In this document: positions 44,110 to 51,592 of the stretch, one piece after another
Layout: every line of letters begins with the position of its first letter
Numbering within the stretch: position 1 is the stretch's first letter
Assembly (NCBI RefSeq): GCF_002934665.1
Contig: NZ_NIRS01000007.1
Coordinates: forward strand, 1-64,000
Reading direction: 5' to 3'
DNA length: 64,000 bases
Source of the DNA: Pseudomonas laurylsulfatiphila
Lineage (GTDB): Bacteria > Pseudomonadota > Gammaproteobacteria > Pseudomonadales > Pseudomonadaceae
Notes under the pieces: generated by a model
The model's input: the letters and a program-made list of their open reading frames with translations, nothing else
What the model was told of the DNA's origin: nothing
Database searches by the model: none
Translations under genes and position numbers: made by a program

Positions 44110-45678
44110 ATGGATAACCACCCGAACAAGCGTTACCTGTTGGCCATCGACAATGGCACCCAGAGCGTGCGCGCGCTGCTCTTCGACCTGCAGGGCAATC
44201 TGCTGGGCAAAGGCAAGGTCGAGTTGCAGGCCTATTACTCGACACAACCGGGGTGGGCCGAGCAAGACCCGGAATATTACTGGGATAAGTTAGGTGAAGC
44301 CTGCCAGCAGGTGTGGCAGCAAACCGGGATCGATCGCTCGCAGATTGCCGGCGTGTCCCTGACCACCCAACGCGGTACGGTGATCAACGTCGATGCCCAG
44401 GGCAAGCCTTTGCGCCCGGCCATTTTGTGGCTCGATCAGCGTCAGAGCGAAGTCGAAGGTGGTATCAAAGGACCGTGGGGCTGGTTGTTCAAACTGGTCG
44501 GCGCGCAAGCCACGGTGGACTATTTCCGCGCCCAGGCCGAGGCCAACTGGATCGCCCGCCACCAGCCTGAGGTCTGGGCGGCGACCGACAAGTTCCTGCT
44601 GCTCTCGGGGTTTCTCACTCATCGTCTTTGTGGGCGCTTTGTCGATTCCGTGGGGTGTTGCGTCGGTTACTTGCCCTTCGACTTCAAACGCTTGAAATGG
44701 GCCGCACCCACCGACTGGAAATGGCAGGCGCTGGCGGTGCGTCCCGAGCAACTGCCGAGCCTGCACAAGCCCGGTGAAACCCTCGGCTACATCAGCGCCG
44801 AGGCCAGCCGCCACACCGGCATTCCCGAGGGGCTGCCGCTGATTGCCGCGGGTGCCGACAAGGCCTGCGAGGTTGTGGGTTCGGGCGTCGTCGACGCCAG
44901 CACCGTGTGCCTGTCCTACGGCACCACGGCGACGATCACCAGCACCCGCTCGCGCTACCTGGAAATCGTCCCGTTGATTCCGCCTTACCCGTCGGCGGTG
45001 CCGGATCAATTCAACTGCGAGGTGATGATCTATCGCGGCTACTGGATGGTCAGCTGGTTCAAGAACGAGTTCGGCCTGCGGGAAATGCAGCAGGCCAAAG
45101 CCCAGGGCGTAGAGCCTGAGCAACTCTTCGATGCGCTGGTCGAGGCCGTGCCGCCGGGCTCCATGGGGTTGATGCTGCAACCCTACTGGTCGCCCGGCAT
45201 CCGCGAGCCGGGTGTGGAAGCCAAGGGCGCGATGATCGGCTTCGGCGACGTGCATACCCGCGCGCACATTTACCGGGCCATCCTCGAAGGCCTGGCGTAT
45301 GCCTTGCGCCAGGGCATGGAGAAGATCGAGAAACGTTCGGGGGTCTGCGTCACGCGCTTGCGCGTCGCCGGTGGTGGCTCCCAGAGTGATGCCGCGATGC
45401 AACTCACGGCGAACATTTTCGGCCTGCCGGCCGAGCGTCCGCATGTCTACGAAGCGTCCGGCCTGGGCGCGGCCATTTGCTGCGCGGTGGGGCTGGGGCT
45501 GCACGCGGACTTCCCCACGGCGATGGCCGCCATGACGCGGGTCGGTGCGGTCTTCCTGCCGCAACCCGAGGCGCAGCAGGTCTATGAGCGACTGTACAAA
45601 GAGGTCTACCTGCGCATGTATCGACAGCTCAAGCCGTTGTACCAGAGCATCCGCAAAATCACCGGTTACCCCGCCTGA
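44110..45678 (+). CDS. FGGY-family carbohydrate/glycerol-type kinase
   Basis: This is a 522-residue FGGY kinase: phosphate-1 motif LLAIDNGTQSVRALLFD, TTQRGTVINVD, LSYGTTATITST (FGGY_C start), and GGGSQSDAAMQLTANIFGLP. It phosphorylates a polyol-like substrate with ATP. Overall it resembles neither canonical glycerol kinase nor xylulokinase strongly, which fits a non-standard polyol such as a 1-O-alkylglycerol. ATG 44110 was chosen; another in-frame ATG is seven codons earlier. Third gene of the run; a REP-type inverted repeat follows. Confidence 0.82.
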   Translation: MDNHPNKRYLLAIDNGTQSVRALLFDLQGNLLGKGKVELQAYYSTQPGWAEQDPEYYWDKLGEACQQVWQQTGIDRSQIAGVSLTTQRGTVINVDAQGKPLRPAILWLDQRQSEVEGGIKGPWGWLFKLVGAQATVDYFRAQAEANWIARHQPEVWAATDKFLLLSGFLTHRLCGRFVDSVGCCVGYLPFDFKRLKWAAPTDWKWQALAVRPEQLPSLHKPGETLGYISAEASRHTGIPEGLPLIAAGADKACEVVGSGVVDASTVCLSYGTTATITSTRSRYLEIVPLIPPYPSAVPDQFNCEVMIYRGYWMVSWFKNEFGLREMQQAKAQGVEPEQLFDALVEAVPPGSMGLMLQPYWSPGIREPGVEAKGAMIGFGDVHTRAHIYRAILEGLAYALRQGMEKIEKRSGVCVTRLRVAGGGSQSDAAMQLTANIFGLPAERPHVYEASGLGAAICCAVGLGLHADFPTAMAAMTRVGAVFLPQPEAQQVYERLYKEVYLRMYRQLKPLYQSIRKITGYPA

Positions 45679-45687
45679 AAGCGCCCT

Positions 45688-45771
45688 CTGTAGGAGCTGC
45701 CGAAGGCTGCGATCTTTTGATTTTTTAAAAGCAAGATCAAAAGATCGCAGCCTTCGGCAGCTCCTACAGGG
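45688..45771. repeat. REP doublet of the GATCGCAGCC family, inverted topology
   Basis: CTGTAGGAGCTGCCGAAGGC...GATCTTTTGAT and its inverted copy. Here the TAGGAGC ends point outwards and GATC ends face each other, the opposite of the elements at 13253 and 39087. It separates the kinase gene from the phospholipase-like gene, 10 bp after the kinase stop. Confidence 0.85.
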
Positions 45772-45892
45772 GAACCGTTGGTAGCGTGCATGTGGCGCTA
45801 TCGGAGAACTTTTCTGGTGAGATTGGACAGTGTCAGGGGCAGGGTCGGTTGTTAGGCTCAACCCTCACTGCACATCCAATAAGAACCAGGCA

Positions 45893-47194
45893 ATGAAGCT
45901 GACATTCCTCCTGTTGCTGCTTTGTGGAACGGCGCCGATGGCGTGGGGCTGGTCCAACCATACGGTGGGCAGCTACCTGGCGTTGCAGGACCTGCCGGCC
46001 TTGCGCGACGCACCGCAGGTCGACGTCGAGCCTTTGGAACAGTTTCTCTCGCAACAATACGAGGCGGTGAGCGCGTTGCTCGACGAGCAGGAGCGCTTCG
46101 CCCGCGAGCACTTCGCCCAGTACCCGCCGCGCCCCGACAACCTGCGATTGCCAGCCGTGCCTGGGGACAATCTGCGCCACGACTTCCTCACCGCACTGCG
46201 CATCAATCCACAGATTCATCTGGCGATGGTCATCCAGCCGATGCCGGGCAAGGATCTGCCCGAACGTGAGCACCTCAAGGCCGAGCAGGTCATGGTCGAG
46301 CAGACCCTGTCACCGTGGAATCGCCAGCGCTTCATCGTCGTAGCTGACCACGAACAAGTCGCGCCCCTGGCCGTGTTGGCCAGTGCCGCCGATGAGCCTG
46401 ATTACGGCCACGACATCAACCTGTTCAGCGACAACCCCGGCGACGTCGGCGCGCTGTACGGCTTCGGCCCGCAGCCCTTCGGTGACGCGCGGTTTCAGTA
46501 CAGCTCCCAGGCGCCGTTCCACATGGGGTTCTTCCATGAGAGCCCGGTGGTGTACGCCGCTGCCGGATTTCTTGAACGCAGTTGGCCCGACTGGCGCGCC
46601 TATCAATACATGGGATTGGCGCGACTGGCCTTTGCCTCCGGCCATCCTTATTGGGGTTATCGCTTTCTCGGCTGGGGCCTGCACCACATTCAGGACCTGA
46701 CCCAGCCTTATCACGCCAAGCCATTGCCCGGTGTCGACCTCGCCAGTCTTCTTCTGCTGGAAGGCAAGGCACTGGCCGGTTTCGCGGCCGACAAGCAGGC
46801 ATCCATCGAGCACGTTGCGACCCGGCACATGGAAGTAGAGAAGTATCAGTCGAGCTGGTTGCGTCGTTTGCTGCGCACGGGCCAGCCCCATCCGATGCTC
46901 GACGCCTATGCCGATTCTGCCCAGGACGCCCGTTACCCGCCGTACTCGGTGGACTACCTGCGCGAAGTGGTGAGTGCCGAGTCCGTCGACGCGTCCGCAG
47001 CGTTCGATGAAGCCATCGGCCAATGGCTGGACACAGCACCGATCACCGGCGATTTCAGCCGCGGTAATCAGCTGCAGCGCGAAGACTTCGACCATCCGGC
47101 ACTTAACCGACAGTTGTTCAAACTGCTGGGACATTTTGGCGCGCACAGCCGGATTTATGCCGGTGCGGGATTGGCGCCCGAACCCTCGCAGTAA
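45893..47194 (+). CDS. Secreted zinc phospholipase C / S1-P1 nuclease-fold protein
   Basis: This 433-residue precursor has a signal peptide (MKLTFLLLLLCGTAPMA; cleavage after A17 gives an N-terminal Trp). Members of the Zn-PLC/S1-P1 superfamily use the free N-terminal Trp as a zinc ligand. Residues W18-G-W-S-N-H23 match the P1-type W1...H6 spacing. H264-xxx-D268-xxxxx-H274 (HHIQDLTQPYH) is the core ligand run of the family. H312-xxx-E316 (RHMEVEK) has Glu, as in B. cereus PLC, where nucleases have Asp. D198 and H210 are candidate remaining ligands. Substrate may be phospholipid head groups or nucleic acid. It is upstream of DUF1302/DUF1329, with its own CAGGCA-type region. Confidence 0.75.
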   Translation: MKLTFLLLLLCGTAPMAWGWSNHTVGSYLALQDLPALRDAPQVDVEPLEQFLSQQYEAVSALLDEQERFAREHFAQYPPRPDNLRLPAVPGDNLRHDFLTALRINPQIHLAMVIQPMPGKDLPEREHLKAEQVMVEQTLSPWNRQRFIVVADHEQVAPLAVLASAADEPDYGHDINLFSDNPGDVGALYGFGPQPFGDARFQYSSQAPFHMGFFHESPVVYAAAGFLERSWPDWRAYQYMGLARLAFASGHPYWGYRFLGWGLHHIQDLTQPYHAKPLPGVDLASLLLLEGKALAGFAADKQASIEHVATRHMEVEKYQSSWLRRLLRTGQPHPMLDAYADSAQDARYPPYSVDYLREVVSAESVDASAAFDEAIGQWLDTAPITGDFSRGNQLQREDFDHPALNRQLFKLLGHFGAHSRIYAGAGLAPEPSQ

Positions 47195-47235
47195 CGCACA
47201 CAAAAACAATAAATCCAGGGAAAGAGGAACAGATC

Positions 47236-49191
47236 ATGAGCACTCGATTTCGCCTGTCTGGCGCGGCGCTTCCCGGCGTGGGCCTGGCAGGGCTGCTGCA
47301 ACTGTGCGCGGTCGACGGCGTGCAGGCCGAGGAGTTCAGCGTGCTGGACAACCAGGTCACCGGTTCATTCGACAGTACCTTGTCTTATGGCCGCTTTTGG
47401 CGGGTCCAGGGCCGGGACAAGAACAACGACGACGTCAACACCAACGACGGCAATCGCAACTTCGACACCGGGCTGGTTTCCGAGGTGTACAAGATCACCT
47501 CGGAGCTCGAAGCCAACTATCAGAACTACGGGATGTTCGTGCGCGGTACCGCGTTCTATGACACCCAACTGATGGACAAGCGCAACGATTACTACGGCAA
47601 CAACAACCCGTCGCAACCCAGTCAGAGTTTCCCCCAGGACGACCATTTCACCAGCCAGACCCGCGATATCGCCGGCAGCCGGGTGGAGTTGCTCGACGCC
47701 TACCTCTATGGCAACTGGGACGTCGCGCAGATGCCGGTCACCGCACGTGTCGGGCGCCAGGTGTTCAACTGGGGCGAAGGGATTTTCTACCGTGGCGGGA
47801 TCAACACCACCAACCCGGTGGATGCGGCCAAGTACCGTTTGCCCGGTGCCGAGGTCAAGGAAGTGCTGGTCCCGGTGGAAGCGCTCAGCTTCAACATCGG
47901 CCTGACCGACAGCCTGACTATGGAAAGCTTTTACCAGACCAACTGGAAGGAAACCCGCATCGACCCGGTCGGCACGTTCTACTCGCAGACGGACCTGTTC
48001 GCCGACGGCGGCAACACCGCCTACAACAACTTCAGCGGTACCGCGCTGGACACTCCGGTGCCAGGCTTCGGCAACGTGATCGATCTGTACAGCGCACTGG
48101 GCAACAACCCGCTGCTCAACCAGGCCCTGAGCACCACCGGCCTGTACGCCAACGGGGTCACCCCGACCTTTGGCAACACCGTCAAGGTGGCCACGATCGG
48201 CAAGGATTTCAACGCGCGCAACGACGGCCAGTTCGGTTTCGCTTTTCGCTACATCGCAGAAGCACTCAACAGCACCGAGTTCGGGTTGTACATGGTCAAC
48301 TACCACGCCAAGGAACCGACCATATCCGCCGATCTGGGCGGGTACCAGGGCATCGACATGAATGCACTGACCAACCTGTTGACCGGTGTCGCTGGCAGCC
48401 AGGCAGGGCAGTTGGCCAACGGCCTGGCGACCGTGGATGTGCTGGGCAATATTCAGGCGCACCGGCGTTATGCCGAAGACATCCGCATGTATGGCTTCAG
48501 TTTCAACACCACCCTGGGCCAGGCGTCGGTGTTCGGTGAAGTGGCGTATCGGCCGAACCTGCCCATCGGGGTCGCCGCCACCAACGACCTGATCGGCGAC
48601 CTGGCCAACGGCGCCGCCGCTGCGGCAGCTGGCCAGACCATCAACATCGGCGGGCAGCAGGTCACGCTCGACAGTCAGATCAATAACGCTGAGCGGGTTG
48701 AAGCGTTCAACACTTCCCTGGGCACCATTTACAACTTTGGCCCGAGCCTGTCATTCGACTCGATGTTCGGCGTATTCGAGCTGGCGTCCGAGCACCTGCG
48801 CGGCAGCAGCCTGCAATACACCGCGTATGACGGCAGCAACCGTTACTACGCGGGCACCGGTAACTTTTCCTATGTGTCCGGTGGTGAGCGCGACGACCAG
48901 GTCAACCGCAACTCCTACAGCTACACCGCGATGCTCAACGGCACCTGGAACGACGTGTATGCCGGGGTCAACGTCTCGCCCTATGTCGTCTACAAGGATG
49001 ACTTCGAGGGCAACAGCTATCAGGCGGGCAACGTCATCGAGGGCCGCAAGGCCTACACCCTGGGGATCAAGGCCAACTACCAGAACAAGCTGGAGGCCGA
49101 GCTGCAATACACCGAGTTCTATGGCGGCGGGCAGGACAACGGCTTGCGTGACCGCGACAACGTCGGCTTCAACCTCAAGTACTTCTTGTGA
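47236..49191 (+). CDS. DUF1302 outer-membrane protein
   Basis: This is a 651-residue precursor with N-terminal signal peptide (SGAALPGVGLAGLLQLCAVDGVQA) and a long beta-strand-rich body ending in a C-terminal Leu after Phe (NLKYFL), compatible with an outer-membrane barrel. DUF1302 genes travel with DUF1329 genes in clusters for hydrophobic compounds (steroid, terpenoid or lipid-linked). Here it follows the secreted PLC-like enzyme and precedes DUF1329, so surface handling of a lipid is suggested. No biochemical function is established. AGAGGAAC precedes ATG 47236. Confidence 0.8.
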   Translation: MSTRFRLSGAALPGVGLAGLLQLCAVDGVQAEEFSVLDNQVTGSFDSTLSYGRFWRVQGRDKNNDDVNTNDGNRNFDTGLVSEVYKITSELEANYQNYGMFVRGTAFYDTQLMDKRNDYYGNNNPSQPSQSFPQDDHFTSQTRDIAGSRVELLDAYLYGNWDVAQMPVTARVGRQVFNWGEGIFYRGGINTTNPVDAAKYRLPGAEVKEVLVPVEALSFNIGLTDSLTMESFYQTNWKETRIDPVGTFYSQTDLFADGGNTAYNNFSGTALDTPVPGFGNVIDLYSALGNNPLLNQALSTTGLYANGVTPTFGNTVKVATIGKDFNARNDGQFGFAFRYIAEALNSTEFGLYMVNYHAKEPTISADLGGYQGIDMNALTNLLTGVAGSQAGQLANGLATVDVLGNIQAHRRYAEDIRMYGFSFNTTLGQASVFGEVAYRPNLPIGVAATNDLIGDLANGAAAAAAGQTINIGGQQVTLDSQINNAERVEAFNTSLGTIYNFGPSLSFDSMFGVFELASEHLRGSSLQYTAYDGSNRYYAGTGNFSYVSGGERDDQVNRNSYSYTAMLNGTWNDVYAGVNVSPYVVYKDDFEGNSYQAGNVIEGRKAYTLGIKANYQNKLEAELQYTEFYGGGQDNGLRDRDNVGFNLKYFL

Positions 49192-49206
49192 GTTCCAACT
49201 CATCCC

Positions 49207-49302
49207 CCTGTAGGAGTGAGCCTGCTCGCGATGACGGACTTTCTGTCGAAGTTGATGTTGGCTGACACACCGCTATCGCGAGCAGGCTCGCTCCTACAGG
49301 GG
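49207..49302. repeat. REP doublet between DUF1302 and DUF1329 genes
   Basis: TAGGAG(T)GAGCCTGCTCGCGA and TCGCGAGCAGGCTCGCTCCTA are inverted, about 45 bp apart, within an apparent operon. The left core has one substitution. Confidence 0.85.
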
Positions 49303-49348
49303 ATCTGCTGTGTTTTGCAGACCTGCTGGATTTTTTCGGAGAACGATC

Positions 49349-50722
49349 ATGTTTCACACTTCACGACTGACCAAGACCACGCTGGCGCTGTTCCTGAGCC
49401 TGGCCGCCGGCAGCGCGCTGGCCGCGGTCACGCCACAGCTGGCCGAACAACTGAAAACCACCCTGACCCCAATGGGCGCCGAGCGTGCCGGCAACGCCGC
49501 CGGGACCATTCCGGCCTGGACCGGCGGCATTACCCAGGCGCCGGCGGGCTACAAGCCAGGCCAGCATCACCCGGACCCGTATGCGGCGGACAAGCCGCTG
49601 TTCACCATCACCAAGGCCAACCTTGAACAGTACAAGGCCCACCTCAGCCCGGGTCAGCTTGCCCTGTTCAACAGCTACCCCGACACCTTCCAGATGCCGG
49701 TCTATCCCTCTCGCCGCTCTGGCTCGGCGCCGCAGTGGCTGTATGACAACACCTTGAAGAATGCCACCTCGGCCAAGCTTATCGATGGCGGCACCGGTTT
49801 TGCCGAAGCCTATGGCGGTGTGCCGTTCCCGGTGCCCAAGGATGGGGTCGAGGTACTGTGGAACCACATCACCCGTTATCGCGGTATCTATGTGGTCCGT
49901 CGTGCCTCCGAAGCGCCGGTACAACGCAACGGCAGCTTCGCGCTTGTGACCTCGCAGCAGGAGGGGCTCTTCAACTATTACCGCCCTGGCGGGCAATTCG
50001 CCGACCTGAAAAACATCCTGTTTTACTACCTGGCGTTCGTGAAGAGCCCGGCCCGCCTGGCGGGTGGTGCGGCCTTGGTTCACGAGACCCTGGACCAGCT
50101 CAAGGACGCGCGTCAGGCCTGGGTCTACGATGCAGGCCAACGCCGTGTGCGCCGGGCGCCGAACCTCGCGTATGACACCCCGATCGCCTCATCCGACGGC
50201 CTGCGCACGGCGGACGATACCGACCTGTTCAACGGCTCGCCGGACCGCTACGACTGGAAGCTCAAGGGCAAGCAAGAGGTCTACATTCCCTATAACAACT
50301 ACAAAGTCGGCAGCCCTGAGGTGAAGTACGCGCAGTTGCTCACACCGGGTCACCTCAACCCGCAATACACCCGTTATGAGCTGCACAGGGTCTGGGTGGT
50401 CGAAGGCACGCTCAAGCCGGGCGCGCGGCATATCTATTCCAAGCGCGTGCTGTTTCTGGACGAGGACAGTTGGGGCGCCGCATTGGTCGATCAGTATGAC
50501 GGGCGAGGGGAGTTGTGGCGGGTGTCGATGGCCTACCTGAAAAACTTCTACGACCTGCCCACCACCTGGAGTGCGCTGGACGTGTTCCATGACCTGCAGG
50601 CGCGTCGTTACTACGTGCAGAACCTGGATAACGAAGAGCAGGGCACCGTGGACTTCGCCCAACCGGTGCCGGAAGACGCGTACTTCATGCCGTCGGCGTT
50701 GCGCCAGCGTGGGACGCGGTGA
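49349..50722 (+). CDS. DUF1329 (LolB-like) protein
   Basis: This 457-residue precursor has a signal peptide (TLALFLSLAAGSALA; AVTPQLAE follows). DUF1329 members have a LolB-like fold suggested to bind lipids, and pair with DUF1302. Seen features: QLKTTLTPMGAERAGNAAGTIPAWTGG near the mature N-terminus and GYKPGQHHPDPYAADKPLFTITKAN. ATG 49349 has GGAG 9 bases upstream. It is the last gene of the AraC-regulator-side locus. Role in carrying hydrophobic substrate across the periplasm is inference from family context. Confidence 0.8.
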   Translation: MFHTSRLTKTTLALFLSLAAGSALAAVTPQLAEQLKTTLTPMGAERAGNAAGTIPAWTGGITQAPAGYKPGQHHPDPYAADKPLFTITKANLEQYKAHLSPGQLALFNSYPDTFQMPVYPSRRSGSAPQWLYDNTLKNATSAKLIDGGTGFAEAYGGVPFPVPKDGVEVLWNHITRYRGIYVVRRASEAPVQRNGSFALVTSQQEGLFNYYRPGGQFADLKNILFYYLAFVKSPARLAGGAALVHETLDQLKDARQAWVYDAGQRRVRRAPNLAYDTPIASSDGLRTADDTDLFNGSPDRYDWKLKGKQEVYIPYNNYKVGSPEVKYAQLLTPGHLNPQYTRYELHRVWVVEGTLKPGARHIYSKRVLFLDEDSWGAALVDQYDGRGELWRVSMAYLKNFYDLPTTWSALDVFHDLQARRYYVQNLDNEEQGTVDFAQPVPEDAYFMPSALRQRGTR

Positions 50723-50774
50723 TATTGGCCATTCGGAAGATTGTCGGGTTTTGGTTTGCCAGGATGTGCTAGCA

Positions 50775-50800
50775 TGCAATCAATGATTTCATTGATTGCA
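50775..50800 (+). promoter_or_regulatory. Perfect 26-bp palindromic operator upstream of fitA-like gene
   Basis: Arms TGCAATCAATGA and TCATTGATTGCA are exact inverted copies with two T between. It directly touches the GGAGG ribosome-binding site (50801-50805) of the antitoxin gene. A site in this place is expected to be bound by a ribbon-helix-helix FitA dimer pair for autorepression. Confidence 0.75.
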
Positions 50801-50809
50801 GGAGGCATC

Positions 50810-51055
50810 ATGGCCAGCATCACAATTAGAAACCTTGATGAGAAGCTCAAGGAGCAACTGCGCATCACAGCGGCTCATAACGGACATTCCATGGAAGAAG
50901 AGGCTCGCCTGATTCTGGGCAGGGCCTTGGCGACGGTTGATCGCGCCGGTGGACTTGGAAGCAGGATCCGCAATCGTTTCAGCACTCTGGGCGGAGTCGA
51001 ACTTGATCTGCCAGTGCGTTCAGAGAAAGCAACGGCGGTGGATTTTTCTGAATGA
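50810..51055 (+). CDS. FitA/VapB-like antitoxin (ribbon-helix-helix)
   Basis: This 81-residue antitoxin has an N-terminal RHH domain (MASITIRNLDEKLKEQLRITAAHNGHSMEEEARLIL) and a basic/acidic C-tail that would occupy the PIN toxin site. ATG 50810 follows GGAGG by 5 bases. It overlaps the toxin start by four bases (ATGA), a coupled pair. The palindrome immediately upstream is the candidate autorepression site. Likely role: neutralise and transcriptionally repress the FitB-like toxin. Confidence 0.88.
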   Translation: MASITIRNLDEKLKEQLRITAAHNGHSMEEEARLILGRALATVDRAGGLGSRIRNRFSTLGGVELDLPVRSEKATAVDFSE

Positions 51056-51471
51056 TAGTGCTCGATACCAACGTTCTTTCAGAGTTTATGCGAGTCGAGC
51101 CTGAAACCCGGGTGCTTGCCTGGGTTGATGCGCAGCCGGCGATGGATCTGGCAGTGAGTGCGGTAACGGTGGCGGAAATACTCCACGGCATCGCACGCCT
51201 GCCTTCGGGCAAGCGCAAACAAAAACTTGAAGCCCATGCCATGGCCATGTTCGAAGAGGACTTTGCCGGCAGGATTTTGCCATTTGATGCGCATGCCGCT
51301 GTTGAGTACGCAGCGCTGACAGCGGGTGCTGAAGCAAACGGGCGTGCAGTTTCAATGGCAGATGCACAAATTGCCGCCACTTGCCGAAGCCATGGGGCGG
51401 CAATAGCCACCCGCAATGTTCGAGATTTCGAGTTCAGCGGTGTTGAAGTGATAGATCCCTGGGTGAGCTGA
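51052..51471 (+). CDS. FitB/VapC-like PIN-domain toxin
   Basis: This 139-residue PIN ribonuclease has D5 (VLDTNVLSE), E42 (TVAEILHGI), D103 (SMADAQIAATC) and D121-type acid in NVRDFE, the usual four acidic residues of the metal site. It is coupled to the antitoxin gene by ATGA. PIN toxins of this family cleave tRNA or rRNA. The target here is unknown. All catalytic residues are present, so the toxin should be active if freed. Confidence 0.88.
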   Translation: MIVLDTNVLSEFMRVEPETRVLAWVDAQPAMDLAVSAVTVAEILHGIARLPSGKRKQKLEAHAMAMFEEDFAGRILPFDAHAAVEYAALTAGAEANGRAVSMADAQIAATCRSHGAAIATRNVRDFEFSGVEVIDPWVS

Positions 51472-51476
51472 GCTGC

Positions 51477-51582
51477 CCTGTAGGAGCGAGCTCGCTCGCG
51501 AAGAACTGGCCAGCGCCGCGGTCATTCAGAATGCACGCGGTAACGTTGACCACCATCGCGAGCAAGCTCGCTCCTACAGGGC
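51477..51582. repeat. REP doublet (GAGCGAGC family)
   Basis: TAGGAGCGAGCTCGCTCGCGA and TCGCGAGCAAGCTCGCTCCTA are inverted around about 55 bp. It lies between the toxin stop and the 3' end of the chemoreceptor gene. Confidence 0.85.
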
Positions 51583-51592
51583 GAGCCTGAGT

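Noticed and set aside
44110..45678. Naming the FGGY kinase glpK or xylB
   Set aside because: Motifs support only FGGY membership; neighbours argue against standard glycerol or xylulose use.
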